A stretch of 13,918 bases of DNA, taken from assembly GCA_002441045.1 (NCBI GenBank), contig DJWQ01000056.1, positions 1 to 13,918 on the forward strand, given 5' to 3'. The first letter of the stretch is position 1. Each line of letters starts with the position of its first letter. Source of the stretch: Firmicutes bacterium UBA6226 (GTDB lineage: Bacteria > Bacillota_A > Clostridia > Peptostreptococcales > Acidaminobacteraceae). Shown here piece after piece: positions 6,729-13,265 of this stretch. A program made the translations under genes and the position numbers. Below the pieces are notes generated by a model. That model was not told the origin of the DNA and ran no database searches. It saw only the letters and a list, made by a program, of their open reading frames with translations.

Positions 6729-7868
6729 CTAATTGTTTTTTCCATTGCCATTTGACTCCGATGTGTTTGGACCACCTGTTGAATTTTCTTGTCCTTGATG
6801 CTCAGTGCTACCTTGAGATGTGTTTGGTGAGGTTGCTTCTTCAGAAGTTGATTCATCAATATTTTCTTCAGTTTCCGCTGTTGGATCTGGTTTGCCAACG
6901 GTATGCTGTTCGGTGTTTTGCTCAGTGTTTTGCTCAGTGTTTTGTTCTGTATTTTGCTCTGTGTTTTCCTCTGTTTCACGCTCTATATTCTGTTCTCTAT
7001 TTTGCTCTGTATTTTGATCAGTGTTCTGCTCTGTGTTTTCCTCTGAGTATTCAGAAGTTTTGCTCTCTGAACTCCTTTCAGTGTTTTGTTCACGATTCAT
7101 TTCATTATTATTTTCCGTATTATCTTCTCTATTCTCATTAAATTGATTTTCGTTATTAGTTTCATTTTTAATTTGACCTATCATCTCTCTGATACTCATG
7201 TTCATGTATGCTTCAGTATTTTCGTCCTGATTCATCTCATTCAGTTGATTGATTAAGTTCAGTTTGCCAGAAGATATACCGTATTCGTAGGCCTCTTCTC
7301 TAATTTTTAGCGTCGTTCGTTCTTGCTGTATTATGGCCGTTTTTTTGACTTCATTTAAACCTTGGATCAGCCCATTCTCTGAACGTTCTTCTAATTGTTC
7401 AAATGTATCAATATTATTCCCTTTTACCTCAGTGGTGATTAAAATGATGTTATTACCACCATCCGAAATATAGCCATTATTTGCGGCTGCTATTACGACT
7501 GCTTTTACAGAGTTCTCTACATTTTTTCCGTTAACTGAAGCCTCATTTAATATAATTGCCCCTTCATCATTAAAAGCATGCGCATCTACCACTAACCCAA
7601 AGATATTTACCCCAAGCTCTATGCTAGGGTTAATATCAATACTCATAAAATTGATCGGTGTTTTATAAAACTTATAAGCACCAAAGCTACTTCCCATGGT
7701 AATAATGAGCATGCATATAATTAAGGCCAATCGTCTTACGGGTAGAATAAGATTTATGTGTCTTTTTTCACCTGATAAAACTGCATTAAGAGCAGACTCC
7801 GTCTTACTTATAAGCGACGTTTCAGCATATACTTGATTGAGTGCACTTTTAAATTTGGTATTCATCAT
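6729..7868 (-). CDS. RsgI-like membrane anti-sigma factor with EQNT-repeat tail
   Basis: The 379-residue protein has a cytoplasmic N-terminal segment (1-43) and one transmembrane helix (about 45-66). An extracellular RsgI-type domain follows (about 70-205) with the signature SIDINPSIELGVN (76-88), then NDEGAIIL (100-107) and YEYGISSGKL (194-203). The rest (about 215-379) is low-complexity Asn/Gln/Glu/Thr, including a perfect NTEQ tetrapeptide run at 302-321. RsgI proteins hold sigma-I inactive and sense outside signals with their C-terminus; here the partner is an ECF sigma, since the gene overlaps the ECF gene by 20 bp. No carbohydrate-binding module is visible at the C-terminus. The tail may span the cell wall. 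The start follows GGAGGG. The gene ends with TAG, showing that TAG is a normal stop here. Confidence 0.85.
   Translation of the reverse strand: MMNTKFKSALNQVYAETSLISKTESALNAVLSGEKRHINLILPVRRLALIICMLIITMGSSFGAYKFYKTPINFMSIDINPSIELGVNIFGLVVDAHAFNDEGAIILNEASVNGKNVENSVKAVVIAAANNGYISDGGNNIILITTEVKGNNIDTFEQLEERSENGLIQGLNEVKKTAIIQQERTTLKIREEAYEYGISSGKLNLINQLNEMNQDENTEAYMNMSIREMIGQIKNETNNENQFNENREDNTENNNEMNREQNTERSSESKTSEYSEENTEQNTDQNTEQNREQNIERETEENTEQNTEQNTEQNTEQNTEQHTVGKPDPTAETEENIDESTSEEATSPNTSQGSTEHQGQENSTGGPNTSESNGNGKNN
6900..7043 (-). repeat. 12-bp coding repeats (EQNT tetrapeptides) in the anti-sigma gene
   Basis: On the plus strand this reads as variants of GTGTTTTGCTCA in tandem. They encode NTEQ/NTDQ/NREQ units, residues 276-323. 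The copies near 6905-6950 are almost identical at DNA level, so in-frame copy-number change by slippage is plausible. Confidence 0.85.
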
Positions 7869-8346
7869 CCATGCCCTCCAGTTTCTTTTTCAAAAGGATT
7901 TTTGCCCTATGTAGATGAGAGTAAATGGTATTTTCATTCATTTTTAAAAGCTCTGCCATTTGAGGCACCGTTAAATCTTCATAATAGTGAAGATAGATGA
8001 CGTCCTTATACTTTGTTGGTAAAGATAATACCACTGTCATTAACTGATTTTCAGCGGGTTCCGCAAATGGCATTGCAATCGCTTCAACAAGGTCGGTTCT
8101 CTTACGCCAAAAGCTTTTTAGTACATCCTTGCAAGTATTTATGGTCACTCTAATTAACCAGGCCTTTTCATGGGCATCATTATTAAAAGGTGTTTTGTTA
8201 AGAAGCAGCTTGATGAACACTTCTTGAAAAACATCTTCGACATCAGTTTGATCTTTGAGATAGACAAAGCAGATTCTTCGAACCATATCTGCATATTGAT
8301 TTAATGCTCGAGCTGCAACCTCGTCCTTATTGTCAAGCAAGGCCAT
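7849..8346 (-). CDS. ECF-type RNA polymerase sigma factor
   Basis: At 165 residues this is a typical ECF sigma. Region 2 spans about 15-82 and includes DVEDVFQEVFIKLL (35-48), the core-binding and -10 melting segment. Region 4 spans about 103-155, with LSLPTKYKDVIYLHYYEDLTV and a helix-turn-helix (PQMAELLKMNENTIYSHLHRAK) for -35 binding. The ATG follows AAGGGGAC. Its 3' end overlaps the start of the anti-sigma gene by 20 bp, the usual coupled sigma/anti-sigma layout. It presumably directs transcription of its own operon and of envelope-related genes in response to the signal read by the RsgI-like partner. No convincing ECF promoter was found upstream. Confidence 0.92.
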   Translation of the reverse strand: MALLDNKDEVAARALNQYADMVRRICFVYLKDQTDVEDVFQEVFIKLLLNKTPFNNDAHEKAWLIRVTINTCKDVLKSFWRKRTDLVEAIAMPFAEPAENQLMTVVLSLPTKYKDVIYLHYYEDLTVPQMAELLKMNENTIYSHLHRAKILLKKKLEGMDDEYQI

Positions 8347-8377
8347 AAAATCGTCCCCTTCTACTTATAAAACGATT

Positions 8378-8391
8378 GAACTTCGAAATTC
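8378..8391. promoter_or_regulatory. Near-palindrome upstream of the sigma gene
   Basis: GAACTTCGAAATTC is a near-perfect 14-bp palindrome centred on TTCGAA, about 32 bases before the sigma start. It could be an operator or part of an autoregulated promoter. The minus strand also shows TATAAG close by. This is weak evidence. Confidence 0.25.
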
Positions 8392-8409
8392 CATGCACTA
8401 AATAAAGAA

Positions 8410-8441
8410 AAAGATATGAAGGCAATTGGCTTCATATCTTT
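8410..8441 (-). terminator. Terminator downstream of the MerR gene
   Basis: AAAGATATGAAG and CTTCATATCTTT form a perfect 12-bp stem with an 8-base loop, followed on the minus strand by TTCTTTATTT. It lies about 110 bases after the MerR stop. The bases between (8442-8549) hold no gene that I can support. Confidence 0.8.
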
Positions 8442-8549
8442 CTGCTATAAATTACACTTATTCCGTTATTTTCTTACTTATCTGTGCCTTCTATTTCTTC
8501 TATCATTTGCTAATCGCCATATACGGCTATATACCCAACTTGAATCTAT

Positions 8550-9533
8550 TTAAATAAATCCCTCTTTTAATTTTATCGGAAAATACCTTTGCATTTGTTT
8601 ATAACCTAACCCTAACTCTATTTCATGATATGCACTATCCCTACCATCCTCGTAAAGATAAGGCATATTAAACATTACGTTTCTATCCTCATCTATGATG
8701 AAATTTGTACTTTCAAGCCACTGGTGCACCTTCGATTCCACCTTGCTTAAGCTCTCATTGTCCTCATCGATGCTAACTGCCATCGCATATAAGCCACCTT
8801 TGAAATCTATGAGATTAAATGGTGCAACATCAGAAGGCATAACTTCTTCTTTTACCGAACAGATCCATTCTGCCTTATCTTCGACTGATAATAAGAAGTC
8901 AAAGCAATCAAAGATTACGCTTTGATAAAGATGCGTTTTCTGCCAAAGCTGATACATATATCCACCATACTTAAACATGTCTTCCCAAGCTTGTACACCA
9001 ACTGTTACTGCTTTAAAATCAGGAATTCTAACAACCATAATATCTGGAATTTTTTTATCTAGTCGTTCTGATATTTCAAGTAAGCGATTTACTTTTGAAG
9101 GTTTTCCTATGTAATCGATACTCGTTAACTGTGTTTCAATTTGTTTGGCTTTTGAATATAACTGTTTTATATCTGAGTTCTCCGAGAAGTTTACTAGCTC
9201 AATTTCATGTATAAAGTCCATAACAATTTCTTTAAGTTCATGCAATAAAGCAACCTCGTCATCGATACTGGTTACTTTTTTCCCAAGAACCTCTAATACA
9301 ACCTCTGAACCAGACGCACTAAAAACTCTCTGAATATCTTTTATGCTTATGTTTAGCTTTCTGAGAATTAAGATCTGTTCAAGTCTTCTGATAGCACCTT
9401 CGTCATACATACGGTATGCATAGTCAGCACTTCTAATACTCGTTAGAAGTCCTATATCCTCGTAGTAACGTAAAGTTCGAGCAGTTACATCGTATTGGTT
9501 GGATACGTCTTTGATTTTAATTAAATGACTCAT
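8550..9533 (-). CDS. MerR-family regulator with GyrI-like effector domain
   Basis: The 327-residue protein starts with a MerR winged helix-turn-helix: IKIKDVSNQYDVTARTLRYY (5-24), EDIGLL (25-30), YRMYDEGAIRRLEQI (40-54). The coiled coil (about 85-135) is the dimer helix. Residues about 165-325 look like a GyrI-like/SOXS-type small-molecule-binding domain (VVRIPDFKAVTVGV, WQKTH, and a C-terminal EIELGLGYK). This is the layout of multidrug-sensing activators such as BmrR. No Cys pattern for metal sensing is seen. The start follows AGAGGT. A promoter with the 19-bp spacer typical of MerR targets lies directly upstream, so the gene is probably autoregulated. No transporter gene is adjacent within the window. 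Confidence 0.9.
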   Translation of the reverse strand: MSHLIKIKDVSNQYDVTARTLRYYEDIGLLTSIRSADYAYRMYDEGAIRRLEQILILRKLNISIKDIQRVFSASGSEVVLEVLGKKVTSIDDEVALLHELKEIVMDFIHEIELVNFSENSDIKQLYSKAKQIETQLTSIDYIGKPSKVNRLLEISERLDKKIPDIMVVRIPDFKAVTVGVQAWEDMFKYGGYMYQLWQKTHLYQSVIFDCFDFLLSVEDKAEWICSVKEEVMPSDVAPFNLIDFKGGLYAMAVSIDEDNESLSKVESKVHQWLESTNFIIDEDRNVMFNMPYLYEDGRDSAYHEIELGLGYKQMQRYFPIKLKEGFI

Positions 9534-9571
9534 TTTCGTTACCTCTCTTCTGAAATATTTGTTCTATACCT

Positions 9572-9602
9572 AGAATAAAGGATTACCCAAAGGAAGAGTC
9601 AA
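9572..9602 (-). promoter_or_regulatory. MerR-type promoter with 19-bp spacer
   Basis: On the minus strand TTGACT (9602-9597) and TATTCT (9577-9572) are separated by 19 bp, the lengthened spacer that MerR regulators correct by twisting DNA. The start codon is at 9533. A 10-bp inverted repeat with one mismatch (AGGATTACCC at 9579-9588, GGATAATCCT at 9605-9614) overlaps it and could be an operator, or a weak terminator of the GNAT gene. Confidence 0.65.
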
Positions 9603-9627
9603 GTGGATAATCCTAAAAAATTTACGC

Positions 9628-10140
9628 TTAATATTCTACTTTATTAATATAATAAATCACCATTTCTTCGCCATCCTCTACTATAGTAGAACTATAAACA
9701 AAGTTTTGCTTTCTAAGCAGGTTAATCGATGGTAAATTATTACTTTGCGTATAAGCTTCTATCTTGCTCAATCCAAGAATGTTAAAACCATATGTCACAC
9801 AGGTTTTTAAAGCTTCACTCATGTAACCAAGCCCTCTATAGCTTGGAAATAAACCATATCCGAACTCTGCTGTACTTCGATCTTCGGAAAAATTCCATAA
9901 TGAAATAGTACCAACAAGTGTGTCTGTATTTGACAAATAAATTCCCCATAAAAACCATTTACCTTCATCTATTCCCACTTGCATCCTATGAAGATAGTTC
10001 GTTACCTCATCAAGAGATTTATACTCAGGCATTTGAACATATGGAAAGTTGCTCTTATCAGAATAATAGTCAAATAATGCAGGAATATCAATTTCTGATA
10101 GTGCTTTCAAATCAATTCTTTGAGACTTTAATGTTTCCAT
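9628..10140 (-). CDS. GNAT-family N-acetyltransferase (RimJ/RimL type)
   Basis: The 170-residue protein has the RimJ/RimL layout: METLKSQRIDLKAL at the N-terminus, then WGIYLSNTDTLVGTISL (65-81) forming the central strands. The acetyl-CoA pyrophosphate loop is YRGLGYMSEAL (101-111). KIEAYTQSNNLPSINLLRKQNF (126-147) is the conserved Asn/Ser motif B region. It transfers acetyl from acetyl-CoA to an amine; relatives act on ribosomal protein N-termini, but many modify small molecules or antibiotics, so the substrate is open. GAGGTG precedes the ATG. It is a single gene with its own strong promoter and palindromic operator. Confidence 0.9.
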   Translation of the reverse strand: METLKSQRIDLKALSEIDIPALFDYYSDKSNFPYVQMPEYKSLDEVTNYLHRMQVGIDEGKWFLWGIYLSNTDTLVGTISLWNFSEDRSTAEFGYGLFPSYRGLGYMSEALKTCVTYGFNILGLSKIEAYTQSNNLPSINLLRKQNFVYSSTIVEDGEEMVIYYINKVEY

Positions 10141-10204
10141 TTCATCACCTCTCTGTATTCACTGATATTGAAGATTTACAAAATTCGAAGCAATCTTATA
10201 CTTG

Positions 10205-10234
10205 ATTATAACAGAACATTTGTTCTGTAGTCAA
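10205..10234 (-). promoter_or_regulatory. Near-consensus promoter of the GNAT gene
   Basis: On the minus strand TTGACT (10234-10229) and TATAAT (10210-10205) are separated by 18 bp. This is the best sigma-A promoter in the window, 65 bases before the start codon at 10140. Confidence 0.8.
10211..10228. promoter_or_regulatory. Palindromic operator, LexA-box-like, filling the promoter spacer
   Basis: ACAGAACATTTGTTCTGT has 8-bp perfect arms and occupies exactly the space between -35 and -10. Its core GAAC-N4-GTTC matches the Gram-positive LexA (SOS) box, although the flanking base is A/T rather than C/G. A repressor bound here would block the promoter. LexA is a candidate; another dimeric repressor is possible. 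Confidence 0.6.
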
Positions 10235-10269
10235 TTATGAGTTATTTTTCGAGTCTTTCGAGATAAATT

Positions 10270-10302
10270 TAAAGCCATAGATTAACACTATCTATGGCTT
10301 TA
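10270..10302 (-). terminator. Terminator of the diguanylate cyclase gene
   Basis: TAAAGCCATAGAT and ATCTATGGCTTTA form a perfect 13-bp stem with a 7-base loop, 25 bases after the stop codon. The following minus-strand sequence is AAATTTAT, so the T-run is short. Confidence 0.7.
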
Positions 10303-10326
10303 CTCATAATTTATCAATTTTAAACA

Positions 10327-11343
10327 CTATAATATTGTTATTCGGTCTTTACCAAGCTGTTTTGAAACGTACATAGCTCTATCCGCTCTCGTTACAGCTG
10401 TGACGATAGTATCATCTTCCCCCACGAGCGTTTGACCGATACTAACTGTTATATGAATGTCATTTGGGAATACATGATTTCGAATCGTTTCAAGTATTTC
10501 AGTCGAAATATCATCCTCATTTTCAGAAATAATAAGGAACTCTTCGCCTCCCCATCTAGAAAAGCCTGTATTATCATATTTGAGCATAATTATTCTAGCA
10601 ATTTCAACTAGGACATCATCTCCGATCTTATGACCAAAGGTATCGTTGATCAACTTAAAGTTATCTATATCAAAAAGTATTATTTTAAAACGTCTTTTGT
10701 TTTCAATAAAATCATTAAAATATTCAGTGATTTTTCTTCTATTGTACAGGTTAGTTAAAGCATCTCTTTGTGCCAAGTTCTGTAGCTCATTATTTTCGGT
10801 AATTTCTCGATCAATAATACTACGTATATATCGAAGCATAAAAAGCATGGCTAGATAAAGGCAAATGGCAAGTGTGGACTCATAAAAAGAACGCAGTTCA
10901 AGTACACCAGTGTCTACTAAACTTTTAATTCTAACACTTTGAGCTATCAATAAGCATATCGTTCCTATATCCGTAATATAAATTTGATAATCTTTAATAT
11001 ATAACACATTAACTGAAACGAGTATCAATGCTATCATCGCATAGAGCTGAAAGGGTGTCGTATAGCTGAAAATCAGAAATAATCTAACAAACCCCAGTCC
11101 AATCATCAGATTTAGTCCAAGCTCATATTTACCAATATATAATAAGGTCAACACAACCATAAAAGCTGTAAACGAGACACTTCCAATGATGACAGCACTA
11201 ATCGTATCTTCTAAAATGAAGAACTCCGTTATCACAATTATAAAAATTGCGAACATCATTACGATGACAAAAGGAAAGCTATACTCCGCTTTTTTTCTAA
11301 TGAAGAAATCTTTATCTTTATAATTTTTAATTAATTTGTCCAT
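10327..11343 (-). CDS. Membrane diguanylate cyclase (GGDEF domain)
   Basis: The 338-residue enzyme has about six membrane helices in residues 20-175 (an uncharacterised membrane sensor), a short coiled linker, and a GGDEF domain at about 188-338. Key sites are DALTNLYNRR (194-203), FDIDNFKLIND with metal-binding Asp225 (224-234), GHKIGDDVL (237-245) and the active-site loop RWGGEEF (263-269). It should make c-di-GMP from two GTP. The inhibitory I-site RxxD before the loop is absent: the Thr/Gly of DNTGFSRW occupies its place, so product inhibition of the usual type is not expected. No EAL domain is present. It is a natural source of ligand for the c-di-GMP-II riboswitch at 1037-1118, although c-di-GMP is diffusible and other cyclases probably exist. 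The ribosome binding site GAGGA is in a hairpin loop. Confidence 0.92.
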   Translation of the reverse strand: MDKLIKNYKDKDFFIRKKAEYSFPFVIVMMFAIFIIVITEFFILEDTISAVIIGSVSFTAFMVVLTLLYIGKYELGLNLMIGLGFVRLFLIFSYTTPFQLYAMIALILVSVNVLYIKDYQIYITDIGTICLLIAQSVRIKSLVDTGVLELRSFYESTLAICLYLAMLFMLRYIRSIIDREITENNELQNLAQRDALTNLYNRRKITEYFNDFIENKRRFKIILFDIDNFKLINDTFGHKIGDDVLVEIARIIMLKYDNTGFSRWGGEEFLIISENEDDISTEILETIRNHVFPNDIHITVSIGQTLVGEDDTIVTAVTRADRAMYVSKQLGKDRITIL

Positions 11344-11344
11344 A

Positions 11345-11362
11345 TTGAAATCCTCATTTCAA
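11345..11362 (-). promoter_or_regulatory. Hairpin presenting the cyclase ribosome binding site in its loop
   Basis: On the minus strand TTGAAAT, GAGG and ATTTCAA form a perfect 7-bp stem with the Shine-Dalgarno bases as the tetraloop. It ends one base before the ATG at 11343. It may tune translation of the cyclase. Confidence 0.5.
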
Positions 11363-11427
11363 AATTGTTCTTCATAAGAATATATTACCCTTTTTATATA
11401 TTATCTAAAAGGCACACATTTTCGGTC

Positions 11428-11468
11428 TATAATTCTATTTTTCTTATCCATATATAGAATTATATAAT
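11428..11468. repeat. Inverted repeat and shared AT-rich element upstream of the cyclase gene
   Basis: TATAATTCTAT (11428-11438) is the exact reverse complement of ATAGAATTATA (11454-11464). The right copy is part of a 17-base element, 11452-11468, found again exactly at 13203-13219. On the minus strand it contains TATAAT (11464-11459), a possible -10 about 115 bases before the cyclase start. Confidence 0.45.
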
Positions 11469-11487
11469 AGTTTTAACGCACATAAAA

Positions 11488-11507
11488 GGCACTTCTATCG
11501 AAGCGCC
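11488..11507 (-). terminator. Terminator of the GH5-like gene
   Basis: On the minus strand GGCGCTTC, GATA and GAAGTGCC form an 8-bp stem with one G-U pair, followed by TTTT. It lies about 90 bases after the stop codon. Confidence 0.7.
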
Positions 11508-11596
11508 CAAAGAACATTTTCCTCATAGCATATTTCTAATTAATTCCCATACATGAGTATTAAACTAGAATTACTTGTTAAATAATCTTACTTAAA

Positions 11597-12664
11597 CTAA
11601 AACAAATTTTCAGCTAGCCCATGATTTATTTTTGTTGAGTCTATCTCTTCTTCAGCTTTTTGCATGATTAGTCCCATCGCTTCAGATTGAAAATCCCAAT
11701 AATAATAACCTACGTTATACTCATTTAAAATATGCTTCACATCCTGAATCCAGTTCTGCCCACCTTTGTCATTATAACAAGGATGCGTTAAACCAATCTC
11801 TCCGATATGGACTGGGACATTGTTGTCTCTGCCAAACTGAAGAATTAAATTCAATCTTTTTCGAAGATAGTCCATATTCCTAGGCAGAGAAACACCTTCC
11901 TCTACCGGTTCAAGAATTGATTCATCAGGGTAGCTGCCACCATCTGAGTCATTACCGATCCACCCTGCATACTGATGTGTATAATCAATGGGATCATAGA
12001 AGTGATAGTCATATAGGATATTCTCCCAGTTAACTTTTTTATAGTACTTAGGTGAATCCAATTCATCCCCTTTTCCATCACAGCCATATAATTTTGATAC
12101 TACAATCAAATGATTTTCATCGATACGTCTTATGTGTCCTATCGTTTTATCTAGTAGATCATAATAGCTTTTTCCACTATGATCATCCGTAACGGGTACA
12201 TTAAAGAGGTCATAGCCAAGTAGCGCATCTTCATCTTTATACCTTTCCGCGAACACCTGCCACATCCCTATAAATCGCATCTGCAATGCTTCATCGTACC
12301 AAAATCTGAAATCTTTGCCGTCCTCTTTATCAAGCCAGTCACCACCATGAGGTAAAACCAAAGCTAAAGTAACCAGTAGACCATTCTGTTTCGCATGCTT
12401 GATCTGTAAATCCAGCCATTTTAGAGCTGTCGTATCATAAGCAAATGGTGTTTCATAGGGTTCGAAAAAGCTATGACGTACTAACAGTCGAATACTATTT
12501 GCCCCTAGCTCTGAAGCATACTTATATGCTGAATCATCCAATCCCGTTTGTAGAATCACTTCACTGGGCATCCAGTAATTTTGAGTGAAGTTGAAACCGA
12601 TGAGTCTGATGGGCTCATCGGTTTTGGGATGGATAAGCTGTCTACCTTTTGCTTTAATGTACAT
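11597..12664 (-). CDS. Glycoside hydrolase family 5-like protein with missing acid/base Glu
   Basis: The 355-residue protein has the (beta/alpha)8 layout of GH5: LIGFNFTQNYWMP (21-33), GANSIRLLV with conserved Arg59, LLVTLALVLPHGGDW (96-110), YDYHFYDP (218-225), VHIGEIGL with nucleophile Glu289, and YYYWDFQ (320-326). It has no signal peptide, so it is probably cytoplasmic. In GH5 the acid/base lies in an N-E-P motif; here GYDLFNVPVTD reads N155-V156-P157, with codon GTA where GAA is expected. As read, retaining hydrolysis should be strongly impaired. The rest of the active site looks intact, so the change is either recent, a read error, or a shift to a binding or non-hydrolytic role. Relatives act on beta-glucans or mannans. 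Ribosome binding site is weak (AGGCG). Confidence 0.82.
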   Translation of the reverse strand: MYIKAKGRQLIHPKTDEPIRLIGFNFTQNYWMPSEVILQTGLDDSAYKYASELGANSIRLLVRHSFFEPYETPFAYDTTALKWLDLQIKHAKQNGLLVTLALVLPHGGDWLDKEDGKDFRFWYDEALQMRFIGMWQVFAERYKDEDALLGYDLFNVPVTDDHSGKSYYDLLDKTIGHIRRIDENHLIVVSKLYGCDGKGDELDSPKYYKKVNWENILYDYHFYDPIDYTHQYAGWIGNDSDGGSYPDESILEPVEEGVSLPRNMDYLRKRLNLILQFGRDNNVPVHIGEIGLTHPCYNDKGGQNWIQDVKHILNEYNVGYYYWDFQSEAMGLIMQKAEEEIDSTKINHGLAENLF

Positions 12665-12695
12665 TAAATCGCCTACTTTCTTTCAAAATTTATAA

Positions 12696-12724
12696 AAAAG
12701 AGCAGTAATATCAACTGCTCTTTT
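12696..12724 (-). terminator. Terminator of the RNase H-like gene
   Basis: AAAAGAGCAGT and ACTGCTCTTTT form a perfect 11-bp stem with a 7-base loop, with T-runs on both strands. It is placed for the minus-strand gene ending at 12793 and could act in both directions. Confidence 0.8.
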
Positions 12725-12792
12725 GGTTTATCTGTAATCGTATTCTCTATTCTTCTGGTAGCGACTCAAATGCTATCGAATTTCCAGTTCGC

Positions 12793-13182
12793 TTAAATGC
12801 CCAATACTTCCTTCCATTCAGCGAGCTCTGCTCGATCCTTGTTTGTCACATTTACAAAAGAAACTCTTTGAAACTTTGACAACTCTTTTTTTATTCTGCC
12901 AGCCAATTTAAGCACTTCTCCATTTTGGGTTGTGTTTGTACCTCTAATGATTTCATTTAGCGCACCGTCATTGATTGTAATTACGATGGTTTCTGCTTTA
13001 TACGCTTCTAATTTTCTTAAAAGAATCAATAAAGCATTCACACCTACTACTGCTGGTTTCATGTATTCCAAATAAACAGATTCTTCCTTTATCACTTGAT
13101 CGTCTTGAATTAAACTGTATCTAACTTCAATGTCCTCGCCTTCATATAAAGTTGAAAATGCAGCCATATATGCTTTAATCAT
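12793..13182 (-). CDS. Small protein, possible degenerate RNase H-like fold
   Basis: This is a 129-residue soluble protein without signal peptide. The order of elements resembles the RNase H/reverse-transcriptase-like fold: an N-terminal hairpin (IKAYMAAFSTLYEG, then VRYSLIQDDQVIKEESVYL), a helix (VVGVNALLILLRKLEAYK, 45-62), a strand ETIVITINDGALNEII (64-79), and a last helix with AELAEWKEVL. The first-strand Asp of active RNase H is missing (YMAAFST); Asp72 is the only acidic residue well placed. If the fold is right the protein is probably not a nuclease. AGGGAG precedes the ATG. It has its own terminator and a putative promoter 25 bases upstream, so it appears to be a single gene. The assignment is tentative. 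Confidence 0.75.
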   Translation of the reverse strand: MIKAYMAAFSTLYEGEDIEVRYSLIQDDQVIKEESVYLEYMKPAVVGVNALLILLRKLEAYKAETIVITINDGALNEIIRGTNTTQNGEVLKLAGRIKKELSKFQRVSFVNVTNKDRAELAEWKEVLGI

Positions 13183-13202
13183 TCTTACTCTCCCTTGTCA
13201 TA

Positions 13203-13219
13203 ATATAGAATTATATAAT
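13203..13219 (-). promoter_or_regulatory. Shared 17-base AT-rich element, putative promoter of the RNase H-like gene
   Basis: ATATAGAATTATATAAT is identical to 11452-11468. On the minus strand it includes TATAAT (13215-13210), 28 bases before the start codon at 13182. The -35 is poor. It may be a common operator-promoter module or a chance AT-rich match. Confidence 0.4.
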
Positions 13220-13265
13220 TGTTTAAATATCAATATTCATAATCCACTTACTCTATTATACCCAA

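Noticed and set aside
6900..7043. CRISPR-like array
   Set aside because: The repeat unit is 12 bp with no spacers and codes in frame for a tetrapeptide.
6820..7141. Plus-strand open frames rich in Cys, Ser and Phe over the 12-bp repeats
   Set aside because: They are mirror images of the EQNT repeats in the anti-sigma gene; they lack ribosome binding sites and have no natural composition.
8360..8400. ECF-type autoregulatory promoter (GGAAT and CGTT) ahead of the sigma gene
   Set aside because: Spacing between the two blocks is only 13 bases, shorter than the 16-17 expected.
8442..8549. Small gene between the MerR stop and its terminator
   Set aside because: Only very short frames (10 codons or fewer) without ribosome binding sites are present.
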